Source: Mucilaginibacter corticis (lineage in GTDB: Bacteria > Bacteroidota > Bacteroidia > Sphingobacteriales > Sphingobacteriaceae). Taken from it: a stretch of 64,000 nucleotides of DNA. The stretch covers positions 1 to 64,000 of the forward strand of contig NZ_VLPK01000007.1 of NCBI RefSeq assembly GCF_007558865.1, written 5' to 3'. The position numbers and the translations under genes are program-made. Under the pieces are notes generated by a model. That model saw nothing but the letters and a program-made list of their open reading frames with translations, ran no database searches and was not told where the DNA came from. Shown piece after piece: positions 16,840-24,788 of this stretch (position 1 is the stretch's first letter; each line of letters begins with the position of its first letter).

Positions 16840-17349
16840 ATGGAAAACCAACCACGACAACCAGCGACCGCGCTAAATCAAGATGACCTGCGGCATTTTT
16901 TGCTAAGTCACCTGCACCGAATTTACTGCGCGAAAACCCAGCTGGTTGAAAAGTTGCCGCTGCTGGAAAAGATTTCGCATTTTCTTGACCTGAAGCAAGC
17001 CATCGCTGAAACGACCGAAGCAGTTCGCATGCAAATAATGCGCATGAAAGAAATCTACATTGCAATGGATGCCTGGTACCACCCGGAAAGTTGTACCGGC
17101 CTGTTGGGCTTGTTAGACGAAGCGTTTCAATCAACTGGAGTAGCCGGTGATAGTCCGGCTTTACGGGATATGTCAGTGCTATTTTATATGTATAACATTG
17201 AAAGTATTGAAACCGCTTCTTTTAAGACGATGTTGCTGGTAGCCGATGGCCTCGGCCTGCCGGAAGTAAGCCAATTACTACTGGAATGCTATGATGACGC
17301 GTGCGAAGACAAAGCCCTGTTCCACGAAATTACCGCGCATTACTTATAG
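16840..17349 (+). CDS. DUF892 (YciE/YciF-like) ferritin-like protein
   Basis: A 169-residue four-helix protein of the ferritin-like DUF892 family. The N-terminal HFLLSHLHRIYCAKTQLVEK corresponds to the family's F-x-x-E-L-x-x-x-Y-x-A-E-x-x-L signature, but glutamates are replaced (HLHRIYCAKTQ). Later segments (YMYNIESIETASFKTMLLVAD) match the second pair of helices, where the conserved E-H-Y is YNIES. Loss of these ligands suggests a diverged member without the metal site. It follows the DUF4142 lipoprotein pair by 25 bases and probably belongs to that stress unit. Confidence 0.75.
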   Translation: MENQPRQPATALNQDDLRHFLLSHLHRIYCAKTQLVEKLPLLEKISHFLDLKQAIAETTEAVRMQIMRMKEIYIAMDAWYHPESCTGLLGLLDEAFQSTGVAGDSPALRDMSVLFYMYNIESIETASFKTMLLVADGLGLPEVSQLLLECYDDACEDKALFHEITAHYL

Positions 17350-17395
17350 CATTTTAGGTAAAAATTAGGTATTTCGCCTGTAATTCTATTAATAC

Positions 17396-17548
17396 TTATA
17401 AAATCGCTTCATTGTAATTTTTTCTCCATATCCGTTCAATTTGGTTGGTAAAACAATACACTGCCTCATTTACGGAAAAGTTGATCTCTGATATGATTTC
17501 TCCGGTTTTCAGTGTTATTTCGACGTCCTCAAATTTTATTTCAGGCAT
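17396..17548 (-). CDS. Small hypothetical protein (50 aa)
   Basis: A short frame running from an ATG to a TAA, ending in EAIL. The composition is like a soluble protein with a strand-rich start (IKFEDVEITLKTGEIISEI) and a helical end (VNEAVYCFTNQIERIWRK), not like random sequence. It lies 25 bases behind a second small frame on the same strand (17574-17720), suggesting a two-gene unit. No family recognised. Confidence 0.5.
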   Translation of the reverse strand: MPEIKFEDVEITLKTGEIISEINFSVNEAVYCFTNQIERIWRKNYNEAIL

Positions 17549-17573
17549 ATAACCATTTGATTCTATATCAAAT

Positions 17574-17720
17574 TTAAAGAATCACCTTTTCTCTCAGCAG
17601 GTAGACTACTTCCATCAAGCCCTGGCGGTCGGTTTGAAAATAAAAATTAAATTCCAAAAGACTATTTGTTGATCGGAATGGTCTGCTCAAAAACTCGTGT
17701 ACTTGCTGATCGTTTGTCAT
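17574..17720 (-). CDS. Small hypothetical protein (48 aa)
   Basis: A short frame starting ATG ACA AAC GAT CAG and ending in EKVIL. The sequence has a natural look, with an amphipathic C-terminal half (RQGLMEVVYLLREKV) and an aromatic strand (LLEFNFYFQTD). It precedes the 50-residue frame at 17396-17548 on the same strand and is divergent from the gene at 17920. I do not recognise a family. Confidence 0.45.
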   Translation of the reverse strand: MTNDQQVHEFLSRPFRSTNSLLEFNFYFQTDRQGLMEVVYLLREKVIL

Positions 17721-17919
17721 TATCAGTTGACATGCAAACGTAGTGCCAACAAGCTTCTATAAGCAACATGCTAAATACGGAATTAATATTGCTGTCCCAC
17801 GATGAAAAAGAATTGTTAGATTGATGGAGAAAGGCAGCAACTTTTTGGCAGCTCCTGGTTATATCCAAGTGTGCTGTGGCATATTATTTGTTTATTTGTA
17901 TGGGCAAATCCTACTGATA

Positions 17920-18144
17920 ATGACAAGATACGAAGCGGTTCATAAGGCATTAAAAGAAATAGAAGAAAAGTATTTCGAGTTTTTTGAAATCACAAAATCC
18001 TATATTACCCAATATGTGCTCATCGAGCCGAACGAAACGAATGATTGGATCAATGTAAGCATTAAGGGCAATTCAATTTTGCCCGAGCCTATCGCCACAG
18101 ACATCAGGGCTGTCTTCAGCGTGCAAGACAGTCATAAAAAATAA
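17920..18144 (+). CDS. Small hypothetical protein (74 aa)
   Basis: A soluble small protein that begins with a helical stretch (YEAVHKALKEIEEKYFEFFE) and ends with short strands (VLIEPNETNDWINVSIKGNS). I chose the ATG at this helix. The frame extends upstream to a TTG-ATG at 17821/17824, which would add a hydrophobic segment (VCCGILFVYLYGQILLI) that could be a membrane helix but looks more like leader DNA. It is followed by an inverted repeat that probably ends transcription. No family recognised. Confidence 0.5.
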   Translation: MTRYEAVHKALKEIEEKYFEFFEITKSYITQYVLIEPNETNDWINVSIKGNSILPEPIATDIRAVFSVQDSHKK

Positions 18145-18159
18145 AGATGGGATTTACGA

Positions 18160-18214
18160 ACAAGCTGATACTGCGGAACTGAATTTCTTTCAAATTTCCA
18201 CAACATCAGCTTGT
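18160..18214. terminator. Inverted repeat between convergent genes
   Basis: ACAAGCTGAT at 18160-18169 and ATCAGCTTGT at 18205-18214 are perfect 10-base arms around a 35-base loop. They lie between a plus-strand gene ending at 18144 and a minus-strand gene ending at 18223. A shared transcription-end structure is the simplest reading, although there is no T-run and the loop is long. Confidence 0.4.
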
Positions 18215-18222
18215 CAACAACA

Positions 18223-18513
18223 TTAAGTATTATTTTCCGGGATATCGGCCGAATCGTCATCTAAATCATCGCCGTTTTCCGAGTCTTCCAGATCATCATC
18301 TGTGTCAGTTGTTTCGAGATCATCTTCTGCGTCGGTGGCATCTAAATCATCATCTTCACCTGGCTCATCCAGATCGTCAGACGCCCTGATTTCATTTCGA
18401 TCATTGGTGGCTTCTGTCTCCTGGTGGTGATTGGCAGATCCGCCTTCTTTTTTCAATTGTTCCAGGTTGAGGTTTGTAGCACCGCCCAGGTCATTTTCGT
18501 TAGCTGTCATCAT
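18223..18513 (-). CDS. Highly acidic low-complexity protein
   Basis: A 96-residue protein. The first 40 residues are polar (NLNLEQLKKEGGSANHHQET). The rest is a degenerate acidic repeat in which DDLD, DDLE and related units recur about every 9-10 residues (SDDLDEPGE, DDDLDATDAE, DDLETTDTD, DDLEDSENG). No signal peptide. Such proteins are probably disordered and may bind cations or basic proteins. Small proteins of this kind sit in stress gene regions of Sphingobacteriaceae, but I cannot assign a family. Confidence 0.65.
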   Translation of the reverse strand: MMTANENDLGGATNLNLEQLKKEGGSANHHQETEATNDRNEIRASDDLDEPGEDDDLDATDAEDDLETTDTDDDLEDSENGDDLDDDSADIPENNT

Positions 18514-18901
18514 GGCTTTAGTTTTCTTTACTCAACAGGTATTTAAGGCGCGTTGTTTCGATTCATTTGTTATAAAATGATCAGCGAAATTTTTCTTCTT
18601 AAAGAAATTTTATTTGCCGGATATCCGGGCTGACTTCATTAAAGCGTATTTATGCATAATATGCCGGTTAATTCAGGTGCCTTCCAGCATGTACCGCGCA
18701 TTTCGGAAAGATATTTCCGGTACATCGAGGTGATAATAGACTTGCCGCATTGATAATTTATTTCGAGGACTAGCGATCTTTCCAGGATGATTTCAGTAGC
18801 GATCACCCCCTTTAGCTTTTAGAAGGGGGCCGGTTTTTATAAGATGGCGGGTAATCTCCGTGGAATAAGGGCATAGGGCTCAAGCCGTGCCTCAGGTAAC
18901 G
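18514..18901. other. Intergenic region, possible short RNA ending at a hairpin
   Basis: Nearly 390 bases without a convincing gene. A 33-codon plus-strand frame from 18652 was seen but has no support. The stretch ends near a strong plus-strand terminator (18806-18839) although no plus-strand coding gene precedes it, so an untranslated transcript is possible. A CCGGATATCCGG palindrome lies near 18617. Confidence 0.35.
18806..18839 (+). terminator. Rho-independent terminator on the plus strand
   Basis: CCCCCTT at 18806-18812 and AAGGGGG at 18823-18829 form a GC-rich 7-base stem with a 10-base loop, followed by CCGG and a TTTTT run. There is no U-tract in the minus direction. The transcript it ends is not known. 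Confidence 0.6.
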
Positions 18902-19072
18902 TCATCTTCTAATCTGAACAGTAGTAGTGTCTCTTTTCAGGAAACGCTCCACTAAAGAAATGATAGCGATAACCAGCAATATGTGGATCAGGCCGGGGGC
19001 GGGGTAGGCAAGTGTTTCAATCGCCCAGCCTATGATCAGGATGACAGCGACAATGTATGGTTGTAATCTCAT
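18902..19072 (-). CDS. Lmo0937-type small membrane protein (56 aa)
   Basis: A short membrane protein. After MRLQPYIVAVILIIGWAIE comes a proline/glycine turn (YPAPG) and the strongly conserved LIHILLVIAIISLVERFLK, which is the hallmark of the tiny lmo0937/DUF5670 family (two helices, second ending in a basic patch). These proteins accompany general-stress genes in many bacteria and have no known biochemical role. It stands alone between two non-coding stretches; its ATG and TGA are clear. Confidence 0.8.
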   Translation of the reverse strand: MRLQPYIVAVILIIGWAIETLAYPAPGLIHILLVIAIISLVERFLKRDTTTVQIRR

Positions 19073-19372
19073 ATTATAATTCCTTAAGTGAATAATAATG
19101 CGGGTGCAGCAAAGGTGTTACCAGTAGGGTTTGGCGTTTGCGTGCCTGCTACTAAACGTTTTTATGTAGCAAACCGGCCCTCCTTCGCTTATTAAAGTGG
19201 ACAGCTGATATTACAATGCCGGGGGCATTATTCGCATATGACAATGATAGATCGAATCCGGTCACACCGCGCTGCTAGTAATAAGTGAGGGCTTGAGGCA
19301 AGAATTCATCCGTTTAATCATCAGTGGCATGATATTAGATTAAAGGTTTACCTATCTAAAAAGAAAAATATT
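19073..19372. promoter_or_regulatory. Divergent intergenic region, nothing specific recognised
   Basis: Three hundred bases between the minus-strand lmo0937-type gene and the plus-strand DUF2383 gene. It must hold promoters for both, and the AT-rich part directly before 19373 is the likely leader of the DUF2383 gene. I see no repeat, RNA gene or clear promoter pair. Confidence 0.35.
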
Positions 19373-19828
19373 ATGTCAACTACAGAAAATGCAACAGGCG
19401 TTTTGAACGACCTGATCGAAATCAACAATGACCGCGTAGCCGGTTTTGAAAAAGCTATTGCGGATATCAAAGATGAAAACATCGACCTGAAAGAATTATT
19501 TCAGGGTTATGCAGAGCAAAGCCGTAAAAACGGCCAGGAACTGGCTGCCATCATCGGAAATACAGATGAGGTAGTAACCGGAACGAGCGCCAGTGGTAGT
19601 TTGCACCGGGCCTGGATCGATGTGAAATCAATCTTTGGCGGCAGCGACCGTGCCGGCATTTTATCAGAAGCCGAAAGGGGAGAGGATGCGATCAAGAAAG
19701 CTTACCAGGATGCCTTAAACAGCCAGGATCTACCGGCTGATGCAATTGCCACGGTACAAAACCAGGCGCAGGAAATCAATTCCGCACATGATCAGATCAA
19801 GGCTTTGCGCGATACTGCAAAACAGTAA
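19373..19828 (+). CDS. DUF2383 / PA2169-family four-helix protein
   Basis: A 151-residue soluble helical protein of the PA2169 (DUF2383) ferritin-like family. The recurrent signature LNDLIEINNDRVAGFEKA opens the protein. GTSASGSLHRAWIDVKSIF and LSEAERGEDAIKKAYQDAL follow, with the acidic residues expected for a di-metal or helical-bundle core. The same domain forms the N-terminal half of the fusion protein at 35650-36795. It ends at a strong terminator. The family is stress-linked; activity is unknown. Confidence 0.9.
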   Translation: MSTTENATGVLNDLIEINNDRVAGFEKAIADIKDENIDLKELFQGYAEQSRKNGQELAAIIGNTDEVVTGTSASGSLHRAWIDVKSIFGGSDRAGILSEAERGEDAIKKAYQDALNSQDLPADAIATVQNQAQEINSAHDQIKALRDTAKQ

Positions 19829-19847
19829 TTTATCAAGCTATCAATAG

Positions 19848-19876
19848 AAGCCGCCTCCAAAAGGGCGGCTTTTTTT
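19848..19876 (+). terminator. Rho-independent terminator
   Basis: AAGCCGCC at 19848-19855 pairs perfectly with GGCGGCTT at 19864-19871 and is followed by a T-run. It ends the DUF2383 gene but stops only four bases before the ATG of the Gfo/Idh/MocA gene, leaving that gene no space for its own leader. Confidence 0.85.
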
Positions 19877-19879
19877 ACT

Positions 19880-21151
19880 ATGGAAAGAAGAGATTTTATA
19901 AATAAAGCAGGAACCGGTCTTGCCGGCGCAGCATTGCTTGGCGGGCTTCCTGCCGGCGCAGCAACGAATATGAAAACAAATAAAAACATCGATGATCTGA
20001 TCACCGTTAAACTGCCGCCGCTGGAACAAGCGACGGAAAAGGAGCAAGCGGTTTCTTCTATCGCTATGCCGAAGGAGAAACGGATCGGTTACGCTATCGT
20101 CGGTTTGGGCAATCTTTCCCTGGGCCAGATCTTACCCGGCTTTGGCGCAAGCAAATATGCGAAACCGGTGGCCTTGGTCAGCGGTGATGCCGGAAAAGCA
20201 AAGAAGATTGCCGCTCAATACGGCATAGATCCTAAAAATATTTACAACTACCAGAATTTCGATCATATCAAAGATAACCCGGAGATCGATGCGGTCTACA
20301 TTGTGCTGCCCAACAGTATGCATGAAGAATATGTTGTACGCGCCGCCAAAGCGGGCAAGCATGTACTTTGCGAGAAACCTATGGCCACATCGGCCCAGGC
20401 CTGCCAGCGAATGATCGATGCCTGTAAGCAGGCCGGTAAGAAACTGATGGTGGCTTACCGCATCCAGTATGAACCGCATAACCGCCTGGCCAAACATTGG
20501 GTGCGCGAACAAAAATTCGGCAAAGTTAAGCTGATTGATTTGCACAATTCCCAAAATATTGGTGACCTTGCGCAATGGCGGCTGCATAAGGCGCTGGCCG
20601 GCGGCGGCGCCTTACCCGATATCGGCCTGTATTGTTTAAATACCGCCCGTTACCTTTTAGGAGAAGAACCACATACGGTGACCGCTACGTTGTATAGCAC
20701 GCCGGGCGACGTTCGGTTCAAGGAAGTTGAGGAAACCGTATTATGGCAAATGCAGTTCCCGGGTGGGGCATTGGTAAATGCCTCAACCAGTTACGGTGTC
20801 CACCAGTCGCGGCGCTACCGTTGTTTCGGGGATAAGGGTGGCTATTTCGGTCTCGATCCGGCTTTTGATTACGAGCGCTTGCAAATGGAAGGTGCATATG
20901 CCGAAGGAAAACAAGAGGTAAAGATCGCTCCTTCCATCAAAGAAGCACAACAGTTTGCGCTGGAGATGGATCATTTTGCCCGGTGCATCCTGGAAAACAA
21001 AACACCTTACACGCCTGGTGAAGAAGGACTGCAGGATCAGAAGATCATGGAAGCGATTTATGTTTCGGCCAAGAGCGGCCAGCCGGTAAAATTGGAACCA
21101 ATCACCACCCTGGACACCTTTCGCGGAACTCCTCCGGAAGAAGATGCTTAA
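19880..21151 (+). CDS. Exported Gfo/Idh/MocA family oxidoreductase
   Basis: An NAD(P)-dependent sugar-type dehydrogenase of the glucose-fructose-oxidoreductase family. The N-terminus MERRDFINKAGTGLAGAALLGG looks like a twin-arginine leader, so the enzyme may be folded with its cofactor and exported to the periplasm. The Rossmann domain begins at IGYAIVGLGNLSLGQ (about residue 70). VLCEKPMATSAQACQ carries the conserved EKP lysine, and GGGALPDIGLYCLN the usual catalytic Asp/Tyr region. The ATG lies 4 bases after a terminator, so expression may rest on read-through or translation coupling. The photolyase-like gene follows after 3 bases. Confidence 0.85.
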   Translation: MERRDFINKAGTGLAGAALLGGLPAGAATNMKTNKNIDDLITVKLPPLEQATEKEQAVSSIAMPKEKRIGYAIVGLGNLSLGQILPGFGASKYAKPVALVSGDAGKAKKIAAQYGIDPKNIYNYQNFDHIKDNPEIDAVYIVLPNSMHEEYVVRAAKAGKHVLCEKPMATSAQACQRMIDACKQAGKKLMVAYRIQYEPHNRLAKHWVREQKFGKVKLIDLHNSQNIGDLAQWRLHKALAGGGALPDIGLYCLNTARYLLGEEPHTVTATLYSTPGDVRFKEVEETVLWQMQFPGGALVNASTSYGVHQSRRYRCFGDKGGYFGLDPAFDYERLQMEGAYAEGKQEVKIAPSIKEAQQFALEMDHFARCILENKTPYTPGEEGLQDQKIMEAIYVSAKSGQPVKLEPITTLDTFRGTPPEEDA

Positions 21152-21154
21152 GCC

Positions 21155-22231
21155 ATGCTGCACGAAAAAACAATCGACCATCTGCTGACCATTCATGAGA
21201 TCTATCATGAGCCCAACGTCCTTGAATTTCCGCGCGGCAGGGAAATACTGGCCAAATATCCGGACGCAAAACTAATCGAAGTGCCCTCGCATAACCAAAT
21301 CCCGGAGCTTTTTGGGTTTGAGGGATCCGTAGAAGATTGGCTCTGGAACAAAAAAAATGTTTTGATACTGGGAACCAAGAAAGCCCTGAGTGCGCGCCCC
21401 AACACCCGCAGCTCTCACTGGGTTGCTCCCAGCCAGTCCAATGGCTGCACCATGTCCTGTTCCTATTGTTACGTCCCGCGGAGAAAGGGTTATGCCAATC
21501 CGATCACTACCTTTGTCAATATCGAGCAGATCATGGGCTACCTCACGAGGCATGCAGGACGCCAGGGCAAAAAATTATTGCCTGACGCGATCGATCCGGA
21601 ATACTGGGTATATGAGATCGGTGAGAATGGGGACTGTTCAGCAGACGCCGCTATTTGTGATAATGTCAAAGACCTCATCGCTTTATACACCACGCTGCCC
21701 AATGCCAAGCTTACCTTCGCCACTAAGTTTGTGAACCGGGAAATGCTGAATTATAACCCCCAGCGCAAAACTCGGATTCGATTTAGCCTTATGCCGCACA
21801 CGATGTCCAAACTGGTCGATGTCCGAACTACGCCGATCAGCGACCGGATCGCCGTGATGAATGAATTCTACGAAGCCGGATATGAGGTGAATGTCTCATT
21901 TGCTCCCGTTATTTATTACGATGGCTGGCTGGAGGACTGGCGCAGGTTGTTTACCGAAATGAATGAAGTGTTGAGTGAAGGGGTCAAGCGCCAGCTGGCT
22001 ACCGAAATTATCTTCCTGACGCATAACGAAGCGCTGCACAACGTTAACCTGCTTTGGCATCCCAAGGGCGAAGAGGTGCTGTGGCGGCCGGATATCCAGC
22101 AGGTCAAGTACAGCCAAACCGGTCAGCGTAACGTACGGTACAAAAACAACCTGAAGGGGGAGCTGGTGAATGAATTGGTCAATCTATGCACGGAACTGAT
22201 TCCCTATTGCGTGATCAGGTATGCGTTTTAA
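21155..22231 (+). CDS. Spore photoproduct lyase family radical SAM protein
   Basis: A 358-residue radical SAM protein. The cluster motif CTMSCSYC (Cx3Cx2C, about residues 95-102) is followed by YVPRRKGYANPITTFVN and by RIRFSLMPH and EVNVSFAPVIYYDG, all typical of the spore photoproduct lyase family. That enzyme repairs the 5-thyminyl-dihydrothymine lesion in spores. This organism group does not sporulate, so the family member may repair a related UV or desiccation lesion or act on something else. It is cotranscribed with the Gfo/Idh/MocA gene (3-base gap). Confidence 0.85.
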   Translation: MLHEKTIDHLLTIHEIYHEPNVLEFPRGREILAKYPDAKLIEVPSHNQIPELFGFEGSVEDWLWNKKNVLILGTKKALSARPNTRSSHWVAPSQSNGCTMSCSYCYVPRRKGYANPITTFVNIEQIMGYLTRHAGRQGKKLLPDAIDPEYWVYEIGENGDCSADAAICDNVKDLIALYTTLPNAKLTFATKFVNREMLNYNPQRKTRIRFSLMPHTMSKLVDVRTTPISDRIAVMNEFYEAGYEVNVSFAPVIYYDGWLEDWRRLFTEMNEVLSEGVKRQLATEIIFLTHNEALHNVNLLWHPKGEEVLWRPDIQQVKYSQTGQRNVRYKNNLKGELVNELVNLCTELIPYCVIRYAF

Positions 22232-22240
22232 TCGTGAAAA

Positions 22241-22492
22241 TCAGCTTTTACCGATTTTGATCCTGATCGGTCCCTTAAAGTGATCGGGATCTACTGCTAT
22301 TCCTTTTTGTGTAAGCTTAACTTTTCCACTTTTATGCAGGTCAATGGCGGCAAACCTGATTTCAGCCATATGTTTTCGCCAGTCTGCCGGGTATAGTTCG
22401 CGGGCAATTTCTGACGGGCATGTACTTTTGAGCGCGCCGCGTTCCTTAGCTTTTTCAATAATAAACTGCGCGATGTTCGCTTTATTATTCAT
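22241..22492 (-). CDS. DUF3253 domain protein
   Basis: An 83-residue basic protein that matches the DUF3253 family, a small winged-helix-like domain: NIAQFIIEKAKERG, CPSEIARELYPADWRKHMAEIR and AIDLHKSGKVKLTQKG are its conserved blocks. The helix-turn-helix followed by a short beta wing suggests nucleic-acid binding, but the family has no established role. It is convergent with the photolyase-like gene (9-base gap). Confidence 0.85.
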   Translation of the reverse strand: MNNKANIAQFIIEKAKERGALKSTCPSEIARELYPADWRKHMAEIRFAAIDLHKSGKVKLTQKGIAVDPDHFKGPIRIKIGKS

Positions 22493-22588
22493 GTTGTTTA
22501 CGTAAAAACGTTTTTAGGATAAAATCGATTTTTTCTTTAATGTAACAGCCCAGCAACAAGGACGTTTAGACCAACTATTTCATCTTAA

Positions 22589-23746
22589 TTATTCGGTCGC
22601 CCTGTGCTTTAAGCGGATACTGGCTGCCAGACCCGCCAGAATCAAAACCCCCGCCAGGAAAAACGGCATTTGCAAGGAAATAGCTGCAGCCAATCCTGCA
22701 ATGGCAGGACCCACAGCTTGTCCGATAGATGTATAACTTTGGTTGATCCCCATAATTTCACCTTGCTCACTGACCTTACTGTGATCGGCTATGATCGCAT
22801 TAAGCATCGGGTTGCGCAGCCCGTTGAAAAACCCATAGGCACCGATACCGATTGCAAAGGAAATCATTCCCGTAGCTAAACCGGAAAAGAGCATTGCTGC
22901 TGCACAACATATTGTGGATCCCAATAAAATTAATGCCCGCGATGAAATCCATTTATTGATCAGCGGAACGCCCATTTGCATCAGGATTCCTGTTAGGCCA
23001 AAACCGCCGTAAAACAGACCGGTCTGTGTCGGCGTTAATTTCAATTTATCGCTGGAGAAGGTCTGGAAACCGATCAGCATCACAAATTGCGCCGTGGTCA
23101 AAAGGAACCCGGTGAGAACAGCCGGACCGGCCACCGGGCGTTTAAAAATGGTAAAGAGTGAGCGGTAAATGAACCTCGCTTGTTTAGTGTTCTTCTTGGG
23201 ATGGGTTTCTTTCAAAAAGATCAGACTGAGCAAAGCGCCGGTTAATGATAGGGCGGCCGCAAAAAAGAAAGGGACCGTAATTCCAAAACCGCTGAGTAAA
23301 CCGCCGATAGCCGGCCCGATCACGTAACCCAGACCAAAAGCGGAACCTAAGATGCCGAAGTTTTTTGCGCGTTCCGATGAGGGTGAAATGTCCGCAACCA
23401 TCGCCTGGGCCACCGAAATATCGCCACCCGTCAGTCCGTCAAGTATACGGGCAAGAAAAAGCATGGTTAAACTTCCTGCCATTCCAAATAACACAAACGA
23501 TAAACAGGTGCCAAACAGGCAAATCACCAGCAGAAGTTTGCGTCCGATCTTATCGGACATGCCTCCTAATATCGGCGTTGCAAAGAATTGCGCTAATGAA
23601 TACGCTGCCGTTAATAAGCCAAGCGTTTCTTTATTCAGTCCGAACTTTTTACCGTAACTATAGATCAGTGGGATCATTATACCAAAACCAATGGAATCGA
23701 TCAGGCAGACAAAAGCCAGGATCCATAAGATCTTACTTGCCTTCAT
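22589..23746 (-). CDS. MFS transporter, DHA1/TetA-like
   Basis: A twelve-helix major-facilitator exporter of 385 residues. The loop 2-3 signature GGMSDKIGRKLLLVI, the first-helix FVCLIDSIGFGIMIPLI and the helix-5 GSAFGLGYVIGPAIGG (motif C of drug:proton antiporters) point to a DHA1 drug-efflux family similar to TetA. Substrate cannot be inferred. The start overlaps the end of the YtxH-like gene by 14 bases, so they form an operon. Confidence 0.9.
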   Translation of the reverse strand: MKASKILWILAFVCLIDSIGFGIMIPLIYSYGKKFGLNKETLGLLTAAYSLAQFFATPILGGMSDKIGRKLLLVICLFGTCLSFVLFGMAGSLTMLFLARILDGLTGGDISVAQAMVADISPSSERAKNFGILGSAFGLGYVIGPAIGGLLSGFGITVPFFFAAALSLTGALLSLIFLKETHPKKNTKQARFIYRSLFTIFKRPVAGPAVLTGFLLTTAQFVMLIGFQTFSSDKLKLTPTQTGLFYGGFGLTGILMQMGVPLINKWISSRALILLGSTICCAAAMLFSGLATGMISFAIGIGAYGFFNGLRNPMLNAIIADHSKVSEQGEIMGINQSYTSIGQAVGPAIAGLAAAISLQMPFFLAGVLILAGLAASIRLKHRATE

Positions 23747-23933
23747 TAGCTATCGCTTCGTCTTCCTGCGCGTCCCGGCCAAGAAATTTTTCCAATTGCG
23801 CACTTAGCTGTTTGCGCAACTCCGCGCCATCCTCGGTGAGTAATAGGTACGCGGCTGCGCCAGCGGCAACTGCACCGATTATAACGCCTGCGATCAGTAT
23901 TTTGTGATCATTTTTTTCCAATGGATTTTTCAT
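23733..23933 (-). CDS. YtxH-like small membrane protein
   Basis: A 66-residue protein with one membrane helix (ILIAGVIIGAVAAGAAAYLLL) followed by an amphipathic, charged helix (ELRKQLSAQLEKFLG), the layout of YtxH-type general stress proteins. I chose the ATG at MKNPLEKN; a longer frame to 23984 adds only cysteine-rich sequence that resembles non-coding DNA. It overlaps the MFS gene's start by 14 bases. Confidence 0.75.
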   Translation of the reverse strand: MKNPLEKNDHKILIAGVIIGAVAAGAAAYLLLTEDGAELRKQLSAQLEKFLGRDAQEDEAIANEGK

Positions 23934-24122
23934 AATGTATGAATTGTTTAAACGCAACAAGCAGCAGCTTGCATTGTTAGTCATTTGCCAAATTAAATGG
24001 GATACAGCTTTTTTGATCGCACACTGTCAAAACCTGCCCAACTGTAAGGCAATATTAAGGATCAATAATTATTCAGTATTTGTGCTTCTCGAGCGCTAAA
24101 AAATTGTTTTTCCTTTGAAACA

Positions 24123-24634
24123 GAATCAAATGAATTCACAGAATTTACCCGCTTCGTGTGGTTCGGTCAGCGAATTGCTGAAGCTAATCTGGATGATAAA
24201 AAAAGTCCCGGCGATAGGCTCGCATTCCTGATCACCGATACCTTCGGCAGTTTACGTTTTTTATGCCTCTGCCACACTTTTTATGAGCTGGATCACATGG
24301 AACACGAGCTTATTACTTGATGTAAAGCCGTTTGACCGGTACCCCTTTGCAGGGTTGGAAATGGTGGTTTCCGTATTCGACGTTATCCTGTCCGTCTCCG
24401 TATTGATGAGTCAGAGACGGCAGAACAGATTGGAAAAATTGCGCCAGCAGGTAGAGTTGAGGTAAAGGTATGCGCCGTACATGAAATAACCAAAATCCTG
24501 CACATGCTGCATAAAACGCAAAAAAAATGGGTAACGATGAACAGGATGGTGAGCTGGAAGACATGAAGGAAGATATCGATCTGCAAAAGCTGCATCGACA
24601 GGTAGACAACATCGAACCGCGGGACGCCTCCTAA
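24123..24634 (+). pseudogene. Frameshifted DUF1003 membrane protein gene
   Basis: Three reading frames together make a DUF1003 protein. Frame one (24123-24320) gives FVWFGQRIAEANLDD then GDRLAFLITDTFGSLRFL, matching the family's G-Q-R-x-A-D and F-G-S-W-x-F-I. The second frame (24283-24465) gives WITWNTSLLLDVKPFDRYPF and SVLMSQRRQNRLEKLR, matching W-I-L-W-N-T and M-S-Q-N-R-Q. The third (24527-24634) gives DIDLQKLHRQVDNIEP, the family's C-terminal helix. At least two frameshifts and a lost segment between make it non-functional. Intact members are two-helix stress-associated membrane proteins. Corroborating decay lies at 26655-26787. Confidence 0.75.
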
Positions 24635-24788
24635 ATTAAACGTGGCGAAAACCGTATTGGGATCTTCCAGACTCGAATGCAGTTTTTAGAAGAAATCGGG
24701 TAGGCGCCTGTTGGATTGCCTGTTAAGCAAATTATTGATTTTATGAATTATCAACTATTCCAAAACTGTAGGGGCTAAGTATTGTAGT

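Noticed and set aside
18652..18753. 33-codon plus-strand frame in the gap before the terminator
   Set aside because: No hydrophobic, repeat or family feature, and no support beyond an ATG and a stop.
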